A DNA stretch of 64,000 nucleotides from Rhizomys pruinosus (taxonomy: Eukaryota > Chordata > Mammalia > Rodentia > Spalacidae). The DNA lies in the NCBI GenBank assembly GCA_009823505.1, contig VZQC01010436.1:1499844-1563843 (forward strand), written 5' to 3'. Position numbers and translations under genes: made by a program. The notes under the pieces are model-generated. The model saw only the letters and a program-made list of their open reading frames with translations, was not told the DNA's origin and made no database searches. This document shows, one piece after another, positions 22,236 through 35,269 of this stretch. How positions within the stretch are numbered: position 1 is the stretch's first letter; each line of letters starts with the position of its first letter.

Positions 22236-23784
22236 ATAAGTATATACATTTTCTACCTTTCTTCTTACTCCTGGATACACCTAAATTTCTTTTAATTGCA
22301 TTAGGTTCACCTAATGCCCACTTCATCTTTTTTCATTCATTTTTGTGAAATAAAATTATACATTTTATTTATTTATAGAATGCTCAATTAAACTGAACAT
22401 GTGAAGATTTATAGCTGTAAATATTTTGGTAATGTATTTAAAAGATTTAAAATACATGCTGCCTTACACTTGGGTACTCTAAACATCTTAAATCTTATTA
22501 AAATAAATTTGGGTCTATTACATGTGAGAAATATTAAATACTTGTCTTTTCTTTCAAACCCTGTAAAACTGAAATTTGGATTGTACAAAGATTTCTAATA
22601 TTTGAATTCCACCTCTCACTGTAAGACTTTTTCTTTAAGGGAAGGCCCTGCTCCATTCCTGAGCCTCATGGCCAGGGGTAGTAGAGCTCTTCTTCTCCCT
22701 TCATGCCCATTATTTAAAACTCATCAACCAGGAATGATTGTGATGTCAGACCACAGCCAATAAGGGAAAGATGCAGTTCTTTTGCATTAGGGATAAAATC
22801 CTGCAAAGTTTCTGGATTGTATGTGTCGGTTTAATCTGACTGATCACCAAACACTCGCTTTTGCAAAAATAAAATCTGGCCTGCCAAGTAACTTTTCCTT
22901 TGTCGTCATAAATTTTGTGCAGTATTGATGGTGTCTAACAATTTTGGTAACAATATTCTGGCTTAGTCTGGGATTTTAGTTCCATCCAGGGGAAGTCCAC
23001 AACCCTAGCTTTTGGAAGATGCATCTCACTGCCTACTTGTGGTGTCTCCAAGTCTTGGGAATTTGAAATTCCTTGCATAGGTAATGATTCCAAGACAGGA
23101 AAGTCTCTCAGCTGTGTAGGGGAAGGGCACAAGAAAGCACAAAAGAGGCCATGCAACTCTTTGAACAGATTAAGGTAAAAAGTTGTGGGGATGACAAATA
23201 CTGCCTTGGTGGACAGGGAATTCCAGGTTTGGTGGGGCCAGATATTTATAAAAGGTCCAAATAAAGTTGTAACAGAGAGCTTTGTTAGATTAGGTATGAC
23301 ACAGCCTTAGATTACATGGTCTAGGCATGTATTTTTCTAAATGGGTAGGACCACCACACAAGCCTGTTGAAATTTTAAATCTAGATTGACTAATATTAGC
23401 CAACAGTTTTCTAAATATCTTGAATTCCATTCAACAATAAGGGCCACAGATTTGTATGATCTCATGATCTTTGTAAGACATGCTTGGCTGAAAGAAATTG
23501 GAGTCAAGATCATGTTCAGAGGTACACAACCCCATTTCTTCTCCTTTCTTCATGAGTTCCTTTTCCAGCTACCATTATTTTCTGTGTTCCTTATTCTGTA
23601 GATTATGGGTTATTAATCCAATATGAAGTATGGTATATTATCATATTTTTCTAATTGCAGACAGAATGATAGCGTTTTTAAAAGAATTCATCCTGAAAAC
23701 TTTGGACTGGAAAATTATAGATTAAAAAGTGAATCAAAAGGATCATTTAAGGAACACAGTTAAGATTCAGTCCATAAGAGAGTC
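22236..23784. other. No gene recognised
   Basis: AT-rich single-copy-looking DNA inside the right arm. No open frame with recognisable domains on either strand. Confidence 0.4.
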
Positions 23785-23970
23785 AGATTGCCGGGCGTGG
23801 TGGTGCACGCCTTTAATCCTAGCACTTGGGAGGCAGAGGCAGGCGGATCTTTGTGAGTTCAAGGCCAGCCTGGTCTACAATGTGAGTTCCAGGACAGCTG
23901 GGGCTATGGGGAGACCCTGTCTCGAAAAGACAAAAAAAAAAAAAAAAACAAAAAGAAAAAAAGAAAAAAA
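23785..23970 (+). mobile_element. B1 SINE with long A-rich tail
   Basis: 'gccgggcgtggtggtgcacgc' head (close to the 7SL-like start), complete body, tail of about 40 A-rich bases. 'agagtcagat' and 'agagtcagac' flank it as the target-site duplication. Confidence 0.95.
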
Positions 23971-24644
23971 AAGAGAGTCAGACTATAAAACACTCTCTGT
24001 TAGGCCTGGCTCTCCCAAAGACCCAGAATTTATGATCAGACACTCAATAAGCTGTTAATTAGTGACCACTGCAAAGCAAACTTACTTCCTCCTTCCTACC
24101 TACTTTTGCACCTAAGCTGTTTAAATATCCTGGCCAGATGCCATTTTGCTACTCGTTGCTCTTTTACCACTCAGAGCCCAGTCCCAGTCCAGGCTATTCC
24201 TGAAATAAGCTTGCTCCAGAGTGCATAGGCCTGGTGTTTTCCTTTCATTTTGGGTTGTGCTGCCACAAACCTAATATTCCCTAATTTATATAATTATCAG
24301 AGGTTTCCAGAGTTCCCTAATATATGGGGGTCAATGTTTGCTCCAGAGGATTTATGGATAGCACAGGCAGACTATGATTAACTAAATAATAAGCAGAATA
24401 AATCCATTAAGGTCACTGGTCATTAGAGAGTCATATTGGTATACTGAATAATCCAAATAGACTCCATCTCCTTTAGGATCATTAATGAAATAGGGGAGAA
24501 TACAGGTACCCAGTCCCACAATGGTGAAGATTGGAATGTAATGACTAATACAATTGGTGCCAGCTTTTCTCATGGTCACTCATGTACAGGGATAAGAGGA
24601 ACTCTGGTTATATTCTGGATATTCACTCAATAATTAAAAGTACC

Positions 24645-24795
24645 ACTGGGGGTGGTGGCAAATGCCTTTAATCCCAGCACTCAGGAGGCAGATGCATGCA
24701 GATCTCTGTGAGTTCAAGGCCAGCCAGGTCTACAGAGTGAGCTCCAGGCCAGCTGAGACTAAAGGGACACCATGTCTCAAAAATACCAAAAAATA
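24645..24795 (+). mobile_element. B1 SINE
   Basis: 'ctgggggtggtggcaaatgcc' to 'catgtctcaaaaataccaaaa'. 'aattaaaagtacc' and 'aattaaaggtacc' form a clear target-site duplication. Confidence 0.93.
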
Positions 24796-26954
24796 ATTAA
24801 AGGTACCGGACTGGCATAACTAGCACTTTTGGATATATAGTAATCATACTTAGAAGCCTGTACTAATATGAAGAGAAGGAACAAAACTGAAATGTTGCCC
24901 TTTGTCTTCAAATGTCCACCAAGTCCCAAGGGACTATGGAATATCTCTTGAAATGTCCTGTAATTGTGGTGAGTCACATATTCTCTTATTCATGCATATC
25001 CTAGAGACCCTACCAGATTGACTTGATCCATTGTCCAGTTTAAAATAAGGAGTAAACAGAGAGGGAATTTTTCTCAATGCTTCTAACTGAAGCCATGGTC
25101 AAATATGGCCTTTGATTTATCCTCACACAGATGGAATAACTTGTAAAATACTGAAGGTGGTAGAGGTTCTTCCCAAGCCCAACTGAACCCTGAGGAGCAA
25201 ATCATAAATAGATATTGAGAATAAAAATTTTGGCTAATTTGGGCCAATTATATGGTTTTAAATACACAAGAGAAAATCACGACTAAAGATATGTTGATCA
25301 ACATGTTTCATTCAAAGTCTAAGGGATTGTATTTCCCAGACATTAGTATTTATCCCTAAGGATTTTGTTTTTAATAAGCAAATATTGGGCTAATTCAAAA
25401 CTGCAGTGCATGTCTGCAGCCAAAAGTGTCAAGCTCACTGCTTTAGCATAAAAATTAAAATATGGCTAAATTTCATTTCTCTCCCTGTCTAGAAACCATT
25501 TAAGAGGGAACTCACACTGTGATTTCTAGCCACTCCAACAGCTATCAAATTATCTGAAAGCAAACCTAGAGTTCATCACTCTGAAACCAAAAGAAAAACA
25601 AGGAGGAACTCAATGGATGGAACATGAAGAAGCTCTGCTGGTTCCTTAGAACTTGAAAATCTCATTGTCTTTTCTCCTCCCTCCTATCTCTTTCTAGACA
25701 TTAAAGACTTCCTTTTGTACCTTTATCCTGCTGTTGTACAAATAAAGCCACTGGTACATTTTTGGAGTCTTTTAGATAAGCTTACAGGAGAGGAACCTTG
25801 ACTGTCATGCCTTATTTTCCCATATACCTCTACCAACATTGTCCTGGGAGAATAGGTTAGGATTAGACATGATTTTTCTGAAACAGATGGGGTTTACATA
25901 ATGCTGGGAGGACAAGTTTATATATCATCTTAACACTACTACAAATAGAGAAATTCTTATAGCAGTGCAAGGACTTGAGGAATTTTATAATAAAATAAAA
26001 ATTTGGGAAATCTCTCAGCTCCTGAAAGAATCGCTTGGAAAATAGGGTGGGTGTATGTCTTCTATGCTAACTTGCTTGATAATCATGATGGTTGTTCTGA
26101 TCCTATATTATACTATGAATTAGGGACATAACTCAGGCTCACTGAGTCAAGCTATTACCAACGAAGTCACCTATCTATAGCAATTTCTCTTTCCATGATC
26201 CAACAGAAAGAAGACTTACTACTAGTTTGAAAAAAAGTGTTTAAAAATAATAGGAAGGATTTGTAAGAAACATTAAATATCAGTCTTTTCTTTCAAACAT
26301 CGTGAAAATCAGAACTTGGTTTATGACAAAGAATCTTAATATTTTAATCTCACCACACCCTTGAAGATGTTAAGGAAAGGTCCTGATGAATTCCTGAACA
26401 CAAAATCCTGGGGCACAGGAGCTCTTCTCCCTTTGTGCAGAATATTTTAATCTAAGCAATGGAAGAGACTATGAGCTCACACCACATGTAGTGGAAAAAA
26501 GACACAGTCCTGATATGTTAGGGGTAGAAACTTGCCAATGCTCAGGTTATCTGTGGTTGCTAAATCTGACTGAACATACAAGTCACTCATTTTACAAAAT
26601 TAAAATCTGACTTTCTGAGTTATTTTTCTTTTTTTACATTTGCTTTGTGCAATGCAGTATTGATAGAGTCTTTGGAACTTGGATTTTATTTCTAACACAT
26701 GTTTCACAAAAATTTAGAATAGTATTTTTTATACAATTTAACATTTATTACAATGAAAATAGAGACTTTTAAACTATAAAATTTAGTTTTATTTTCATAA
26801 ATTTTGATCAGTATTTCATCCCCAAGCAGGATCTAAATAAACATACATGTTATATGTATTTCAATTGTTTAATACTGAAAACTAACATTAAATCATATGA
26901 TTTATTTTCAAAACATTTTAATTTCAAACTGTAGTTTTGAAGAATATAAACATA
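24796..26954. other. No gene; contains an LTR-like repeat at 25485-25800
   Basis: AT-rich. Bases 25485-25800 belong to the same dispersed family as 3955-4310, with AATAAA near 25740. Nothing else is recognised. Confidence 0.4.
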
Positions 26955-27196
26955 GGGCTGGAGAGATAGCCTAGCAGTTAAGAGCACCGACTGCTCTTGC
27001 AGAGGACCCGGGTTCCATCCCCAGCGCCCACATAGCAGCTAAGAACCGTCTGTAACTCCAATTCCAGGAGAACTCCAGTTCCAGGGGAATCTGAGACTCT
27101 CTTCTGACCTCCGCAGCATTGCACAACATGGGTGCACAGACCTGCATGCAGACAATACATTCATACACATACAAAAATAAATAAAATTTAAAAAAT
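26955..27196 (+). mobile_element. B3/B2-type SINE with 17-bp internal duplication
   Basis: Head 'gggctggagagatagcctag', complete body and A-rich tail. 'gaatataaacat' and 'aaatataaacat' flank it as the target-site duplication. Confidence 0.95.
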
Positions 27197-27848
27197 TAAA
27201 AAAGAAAAATATAAACATTTATTCATTCTAGACTACATGCGAAATAATGGACATATATGTTTCATAAATAATGGATATATACATTTCAAGGTCTATACTT
27301 TACCTGAGAATATATACGGTATCACTCTATTTAAATTGAAAACTCACCATTAAAATACTGCTTCAAGGTTTATAAAGACGTATTAAAATTTATAGATAAT
27401 CTTAATGTGTTACAGCATAGTACTATAATTGTGGCAAATATTTATATCTGTGATTTTAATTTCAAAGTAAAAAGTAGTTCAGCTAAAATACTTCTTAAAT
27501 CATTTACATACATGCTATAGAGGTAAACAAGTGATTCAAAAGGAATAAAGTAAATAAATGCACAGCTTTATCCTGTCCTGGATGCCTCAATTCCAATTGA
27601 GAAGTGGATACTCTTCAACAAATATAATTTCAAAGGGTCTATTGGAGTGAAAAAGAACTACTTTAGATTAGTTAAGAGAAAAATTTAATATGTATTACAT
27701 GTATTTATTAGTGTTTGATAGAAAAGATATCATAGAAGTACACTTTCTATGTTTTAAATACAGCCTCCTGGGCTTTCATTTAATTGTTATGACAATGTTT
27801 TCTAAATTTCATAAAGAAGATCTATAATTATTATTACTCAAGTTATTC
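27197..27848. other. No gene; outer end of the inverted repeat, then unique DNA
   Basis: AT-rich. The inverted-repeat homology ends at about 27755. Confidence 0.4.
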
Positions 27849-29715
27849 AAAGAGATAGAAACAGAGAGAAATCTACTAAATTCCTTCTAAGAAGCCAGCA
27901 TCACTCTAATACCAAAACCAAAGACACAACCAAAAAAGAAAATTATAGACCCATGTTCTTAATGAATATAGATGCAAAAATTCTCAACACACTACTTTCA
28001 ATTTGCACACAGGTGCCCACCAAAATTGTCATCTACCATGATCAAGTCAGATTTATTCAAGAGATGCAGGGATGGTTCAAGATGTATAAGTCAATAAATG
28101 TCATGAATCATATAAATGGTCTCAAAGACAATAACCACATGGTCATCTCAACGGATCCAGAAAAGGCCTTTGGTAGAACTCAGCATGCCTTTATCTTTAA
28201 AGTCCTAGACAGAATTGGACTGGAGGGAATATACTTCAACACAATTATAATTATATACAACAAACCCTCAGCCAACATCATTCTAAATGGAGAAAAACTA
28301 GAGTCATTACACTTAAAGTCAGGAACCTATAAAAGCTGCCTGTTATCTTCACTCCTCTTAACTATAGTGCTTGAAGATCTTGCTAGAGCAATAAGAAAAG
28401 AGAAGAAAAGTAAAAGAGTACTGATTGGAAAAGTAAAGTTCAACCTATCCCTTTTTTTCAGATGACATGATATTATATCTAAGGGATGTCAAAAATTATA
28501 CCAGAAAACTCTTAAAAATGATTAACAGTTTCAGTAGTTTACAAAATTAATCTACAAAAATCAGTAGTCTTTCTACATGCCAATAACAAAGAATTGTAGA
28601 AAAAGTATATGAAACCCTACCATTCATAATGCACTCAAAAATACCTCAGAACAAACCTGACCAAAGACATTAAATATCTCTACAAAGAAAATTTTAAATA
28701 TTTGATGAAGAGATTGAAGAAGACACAAAAAGATGGAAGGACTTCCCATGCTCATGTATTGGAAGAATTAATATAGGAAAAATTACCATTATACCCAAAT
28801 TAATATATAGATTCAATGCAATCCCAATCAAAATACCCATGACTTTCTTCAGATAATTACAAAAAAATCTTATCCTAAAATTCATATGGAAACAAAAAAG
28901 ACCCCAGATAACCAAAGCAAACTTGAGCATAAAGAGCAATGCAGATGTGATTTCTATACCAGATTTCAAACCATATTACAGAGCTATTGTCATAAAAACA
29001 GCTTGGCATTGGTACAAAAATAGACCCATATATCAATGGAACAAAATTGAAGCCATAAACTTAAGTACATGCAATTTCAGCTACATGATATTTGACAAAG
29101 TGGCCAACAATGCTCAGTGGAGGAAAGGCGGTATCTTCAGCAAATGACGCTGGCAAACCTGGGTCAATACCTATAGAAGAATAAAAATATATCCCTACCT
29201 TTCACTTTGTACAAAAGTCAACTCTAAATTAATCAAAGATCTCGGTGTGAAACCTGAAACTCTGAAAGTGTTAGAAGAAAACATTGGCAGTCACATACAA
29301 AATATAGGTGTAGGAAAAGACTTTCTAAATCAGACAGCAGTTGTGCACAAAATAAGGTCAACAATCAACAAGTAGGACCTCTTTATAGCAAAAAGCTTCT
29401 GTACAGCAAAAGAAGCATTCAAAGAAGTGAAGAGAAAACCACAAAGTGGGAGGAAATCTTCACAGGTGACACATCTGACAGAGGTTTAACATCCAAGGCA
29501 TATAAATTTTTCAAAGAACAAAGGAACAGGAAAACAAATGACCCAATTTAAAGATTGACTAAAGATCTGAACAGAGACTTCACAGAAATAAAGATAGCTG
29601 AAAAAGACCTTAAAATTTGTTCTACATTATTAGTAATTAAGGAAATGCAAATTAAAAGCACTTTGTGATTTCACCTTACCATGGTAAAACTGACTATGAT
29701 CAAGAAAAGAAATGA

Positions 29716-29957
29716 GGGCTGGAGAGATGGCCTAGCGGTTAAGAGCTCCGACTGCTCTTACAGAGGACCCGGGTTCTATCCCCAGCACCCACATGGCGGC
29801 CGAGAACCGTCTGTAACTCCAATTCCAGGAGAACTCCAGTTCCAGGGGAATCCGAGACCCTCTTCTGACCTTCACGGCATTGCACGACACGGGTGCACAG
29901 ACCTGCATGCAGACAGTACATTCATACACATACAGAAATAAATAAAAAAATTTAAAA
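29716..29957 (+). mobile_element. B3/B2-type SINE in L1 ORF2
   Basis: Complete copy with the 17-bp duplication. 'aagaaaagaaatga' before it and after its tail is a perfect 14-bp target-site duplication. Confidence 0.95.
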
Positions 29958-30074
29958 AAAAAGAAAAGAAATGATATTAAATGCTGGAGAGTTGTTGTCA
30001 AAGGGGAATACTCATTCATTGCTGGTGGGATTGCATACTCCTGCAACCACTATGGAAAGCAGTATGGAGAAATC

Positions 30075-30319
30075 TTTTTTTTAATTTTTTATTTATTTTT
30101 GTATGTGTATGATTGTACTGTCTGCAGGTAGGTCTGTGCACCCATGTCGTGCAATGCCGCAGAGATCAGAAGAGGGTCTCGGATTCCCCTGGAACTGGAG
30201 TTCTCCTGGAATTGGAGTTACAGATGGTTCTTAGCCGTCATGTGGGTGCTGGGGATTGAACCCGGGTCCTCTGCAAGAGCAGTCGGTGCTCTTAACCCCT
30301 AGGCTATCTCTCCAGCCCC
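30075..30319 (-). mobile_element. B3/B2-type SINE in L1 ORF2, reverse
   Basis: T-rich tail at 30075, head 'tatctctccagcccc' at the right. It carries the 17-bp duplication and breaks ORF2 just before its end. Confidence 0.95.
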
Positions 30320-32735
30320 TAAATATTAAAAGACTAAAAATGAACCTACCATCTGATCCAGTCATACCACTCCTAGGTGTGTATCCAAAGGATTCATCAT
30401 ACTGCACAGATACTTGAACATCCATGTTTATTACTGATCTTTTCACAATAACAAAGAGCTGGAAACAAATAAAGTGTCTCTCAACTTATGAGTGGGTAAT
30501 GAAAATGTGGTACATTTACACAATGAAGTGGTAAAGAAATAACACATCATGAATTTTCCAGGTAAATTGATGGAACTAGAAGCTGTTATTCTAAGTGAAG
30601 TGACACAGACTTAAAAAAAGAAAGGAATATTTTGTCCCTCATTTGTGGATCCTAGCACCAAATCACTATAAAAGTATATATCCGGATGTAACTGCAGGAA
30701 CCAGGTAAATGAAAAGGAAGTAGGAAAGGAAAGGGAGGGAACCTGAGACAGAAGGCTAGTAGGTGACAGTTCATACAAAGAGGGGAATTGATAAAATCAA
30801 GGCATCTAAATGAGAGGAGAAAGGAAGGGTTGGTTATAGAAGGAAAGGGGGGAAACAGGGAAAGAAATGATCCCCAGGGAAGGGGGGCCACAGGAGACTG
30901 GCAGTATCAAGGGAAAAATGGGGATACTTTAAAAATAAAAGACATGGAGAAGACAAGGATTGAGGGGTGGACAGGTAAAGGGAGAGTGATGAGATAAATG
31001 ATGCCTTGCTGAGGTAAAAAAAACCTGAATCATATTAGTCTAACAATCTTTTGTGAAATTACACATAAAATATCTTTACATGGGTCCATATACAAAGATG
31101 AAGGCTGAATATCAAGAAACAGTATCAGACAGGAAAATCTTTCCTTTGAATTGTTGGCTGTGGGAGAACATGAGACTCTGAAAATTACATAGGCCATTTC
31201 CAGACCCCTGATTGCCTCCCAGAACCTGAAGGTAAGCCCCTATTGCTGAAGACAGGACATACTTCAGAGACTGGATCTTGAGTAATGGAACTAGATCTGA
31301 CCTGGAAGCTACCACCCCTAAAGGCTAGCTCACATAACTGTGGAGAGTGCTATGCAATCAACTAAGTGAGAACATCAATAGATGTTACAACACCAGCCTC
31401 AAGACCAAAGATCTACGTCAATGACCAACACAACACATGACATTGGTACAATAGCAGCACTTTTCTCTTGGGGGAAATGAATGGATAATCAATAGGACCT
31501 AACCCCATTCGGTGAGTGGAAACTTATGTGTGGTAAGTTAAACACAGCTAGATGCAAACAACTGGAGAGGTAAGGGATCTTAGACAGTTCCCCAAGGATG
31601 ACACACCCCTGGCTAAGGTAACATTTTATTAACTACAAAATATGTATCCTTATATTTACAGACACTTATTCCAGACACCACTCAGAAAAGCAGCTTCTTT
31701 TGCACCAGATCAGAATAGTATAGAGTCATGCAACTAGTCTCATGAAGACATGGTCTATGAATTGCTTAGGCCTAGGTGACACATCTACAAAGCAACCTCT
31801 ACACATAAGCCCTAAGCATTGTAGAACTAGCACCCAAGAAGGCATTAACTACCTTTTAACTCTTGTTAAGCTTCCATAACAAGAGAAAGCTTAACAAGAG
31901 TTAACAAGTTTAACTCATCCATCTCCTGGTACCTGGGTCAGATACAACAGTACATGTTTTTCATGCAAGAGGAAACCAGGAACTCAAAGGTTCCTGAATG
32001 GCCAAATTGAAGATAAGGTGTCTACAGAGTGTGTGGTTCCATGGATAGGCTGCCTATATTCAACTTCACCCACCCTGGTTCAGGGAACATTTTGGAAGAG
32101 AGGGCAGAAAGTTTGTAAGAGCCAGGGAGATGATGCAATACCAAATGGTTATGAATCCTACAAGCTCCTGGTTCATATGAAGCTACAGCATTGGTAATAG
32201 CATGCATGAGACCCATGAAAGCTCAGCTGGACAAAAACCCAGCACAGAAGTGTAGAAATGGGTAGCAGAGCCCAACCTTGACTGAGGAAATACTGGCAGC
32301 AGATGGCAGTTGGGTGAGGAAGACATGGTCTTCTTTAGAAGATGTGAGTTCAACTAGTACCCAGTTTTGCCTAGACACTGTCTGCAGGAAACATGGTGTC
32401 TTAGGACTTAGTAAAAGTAAATATGTGTATATTAAACAACATTGGTTTACAGACTCTGAAAAAAAAAAAAAGAAAGAGCTCTGGATAGGCTCAAGGGATG
32501 AGCTGGCAGCACTGAGCAATGATTGGGGAGAGTAATTTGGTTCAATGAGCTCCAGCACAAATAACAGGTGTGAACTTCTGGGGGGGGGGGGGGAAGGTGC
32601 TGCGAAGGTGCCAGGGGAGAAGAAGGTATAATCAATAGAAATGACTGAAAATTATGTATGAACCATAAAAATCAATAAAAAAGAAAGAATAAGAAAAAAA
32701 AAAAAAAAAAAAAAGAAAAAACAAAACCTAAAAAA

Positions 32736-32780
<45 letters not shown>

Positions 32781-32892
32781 AAAAAAACAAACATAATGAC
32801 CAAATTGGTAATTTAGAAGAAGAGCTCTTCAGGGCAATAATCTACAAGTGAGTTAAGAGGAGATACCTAATTATTAAAAAATTTAGTTTTGA

Positions 32893-33134
32893 GGGCTGGA
32901 GAGATGGCCTAGCAGTTTAAGAGCGCACTGCTTCTTGCAGAGGACCCGGGTCAATCCCCAGCACCACATGGTGGCCGAGAGCCGTCGGAGACTCCAATCC
33001 AGGAGAACTCCAGTTTCACAGGGGAATCCGCACCCTCTTCTGACCTCCGCGGCATTGCACTCAGGGTGCACAGACTTGACATGCAGACAGTAATTCATAC
33101 ACATAACAGGAAAATACAATAAAATAAAAAAAAA
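32893..33134 (+). mobile_element. B3/B2-type SINE with matching target-site duplication
   Basis: Preceded by 'tttagttttga' and followed, after its tail, by 'attagttttga', so this copy sits in its original insertion site. The body has several single-base losses relative to the copy at 38431. Confidence 0.92.
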
Positions 33135-35265
33135 TTAGTTTTGATATTAGAACTAAAGATTAGTTATGAGACAAGTCCTGGTATTATCTTCTCTTTCTCT
33201 GACCTTGTCTTTCATTCTTTATTTCCTAACACCAAAGTGCTATATGCAGAAAGATTATTGTTAATTTAAGAAAAAAATCTCAAAAAAGAAAAGAAAAAAG
33301 GAGTGATAAAATTCCTCATTTATAAGGCTACTTTGGTTGGGACTCTATTCACGTTGAGTACATCTCATATTTTCCACCATTGGAGCAACTCTTTCACGTT
33401 TAACCTCATTGTGAAAGCTGCACTAAATGTTTTATTATTTACTAGCTAGTCCTAAAATTCATTCTAACAATTAAGTCTGTAAATCCCTGTTTGGCTTGGG
33501 TTGAAATCCCTAAAAATTAGACATCCTTAGGCTCCTGAGGATGACCACATGGTAATTATGTTTCAGTTCCTTCTGCAGTTTCTGCATGCCCCAGCAGAGA
33601 TCTCTCTTGAAGCATTTTTGGTGAATTTTCCTTGTGCCATATTTATGATCTACCCTGATAAGCATGGCTTGAATGTTACTAACAGGTTCCTTTGCATCTG
33701 TTTTATTCTGGCCAGACAGCACTTTAAAATCCCTAGACTCATCCTAAAATCCTGTACACTGAACCATATCATGGTACCTGGGTCAGATACATCTATATTT
33801 TTTTCCTGGGGTTTAAGAGCTCATCCTCCAGATGATCTTATCCTTTCTCTTGCCTCTAATACAGCAGCTTCAGCCAAAATCATAAAATCACTCCCCCACC
33901 CCAAAGCAGCATGTTCAGAATAATTGCTTTTATCCTTTATTTAATCTTTACCTGAAATCTTACACTATTTCCTTTACTGTCCTTCCTGTCAATTCTGATA
34001 TACTTAATGTAATAGCTTAGATAGGAGGAATTCTGCTGGTTTATGGGTAAAGGCATCTCCCCCTCAGTTACATAGCTTTTGAAAAGAAAAGAATATTGCC
34101 CTAAGTATTCATAGGGACTTTACCTTTTTGCTCTTTAGTGACACTAAAAGTTATTTACATCTTAAAGTGCTAGAGATATAAGCTTTCTACCTTCCCCCCT
34201 ATGAGTGCAGCTAGATGTCATAATTGTAATAATATGTTTATGATACATAGTATCATTGAGTAAAACACTTTCTAAACAAAATATGACAACTTCAGTTTTT
34301 TTTTTCCATCTTTTTAAGTCATGTGCTACATTATTATTGCTATTCTTGGTATGTCCAATTAAAATGCACATGTACAATTTAAAAAGGCAAGTATGTTTCT
34401 GATAAATTTATTAAAAGCCAGCATTATAAACATTGGTTGCTCTGAAAAAATTTCAAAACCTACGAACACAACGTTTATGGAACTGTTTCTGTTGTGTATT
34501 GTTTCACAAAAAAGCACTCATTGGAATCATGAGATATTTACTAGGGTTATAAATTGAGTATATATATATGAATTTTTTTCCAAAACAGAAGTTCTTAATA
34601 AATATTATATTAATTAAAACCTTTTTATTTATAGAATAAGGGTAACAACCTTTCTTTGGTGAAACACACTGTTGTTACTAAAAGACCTGACAGTGTTATG
34701 GTAATGGAGGATGGCAGTAAACAGTCTGGAGCCTTCCTCTCTGCCCCCTGTGGTTACCCACGTATAGAACCTTTCCTGTAAACTTACTCAGGACAGAAGT
34801 CTTTGTTTCTCCAGAAAATCACCATTCCTGTGGCCTTTGATGTCGACTATTTGTAAACCAGGCCAGCATGTCACATTTGTTATCTATTGATCAGGATGCC
34901 TCATTCTGGTGGTTTGTGTTTGTTTGCTAACTGTTTTCTCAGTTATGTGTTATTTGCTTTTTGCTTGCATTCTCTCACAGGGTATAAGGGTCTGAAAGAC
35001 TTAGTCAGGTGGCTGATTCCATTAGGGAATGACCCCTGGGGTTCAGCTCTTGTTGGTGAGCTAGTCACTAGCTTGCAAAAATCTCCCTCTCCTCCTCTAA
35101 CTTTGGTTTTGATCTCATTATTTCCAGCAACATACTGTTAATATAATAATGTGACATGTACTGTTTTTAGTAAGCAATAGGTAGTAATTACAAGGTCATG
35201 GTTGCTAAAATTATTCTTAGAGATTATGTGTGTATTTACTGTCTACACAAGTTTATGTACTTTAA
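33135..35265. other. No gene; non-repeat DNA, repeated at 38671-40840
   Basis: AT-rich with no recognised repeat. The frame at 33549-33923 (+) has no domain I know and is frameshifted in the cleaner copy, so I do not call a gene. Confidence 0.4.
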
Positions 35266-35269
35266 AAAA

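Larger units (their letters stand above)
17505..27755. repeat. Right arm of giant inverted repeat (clean copy)
   Basis: Reverse complement of 4892-16140. Its SINEs, B1s and L1 pieces have intact-looking consensus positions, so this is the copy to use for annotation. It ends at about 27755 ('cactttctatgtttt'), the mirror of the bases just after the N at 4891. Confidence 0.9.
27849..32795 (+). mobile_element. LINE-1, 5'-truncated, with ORF2 RT to C-terminus and a long 3' tail
   Basis: Plus-strand ORF2 from the start of the reverse-transcriptase domain: NIDAKILNTLLS near 27966, ISTDPEKAFGRTQ near 28155 (the usual FDK is changed), and FSDDM near 28457, the catalytic YXDD-type box, reached only after a frameshift. 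Thumb and C-terminal pieces continue to about 30600, interrupted by SINEs at 29716 and 30075. A non-coding tail of about 2 kb follows, ending 'aatcaataaaaaag' plus a long A-rich run (32695-32778). ORF1 and the endonuclease are missing. I treat the whole tail as L1 3' UTR because no poly(A) is seen earlier; part of it could be another old repeat. Inactive. Confidence 0.8.

Noticed and set aside
33549..33923. 124-codon open frame (+) in the duplicated block
   Set aside because: It is frameshifted in the cleaner copy (39095-39470 splits into two frames), has no recognisable domain and no promoter or splice context.
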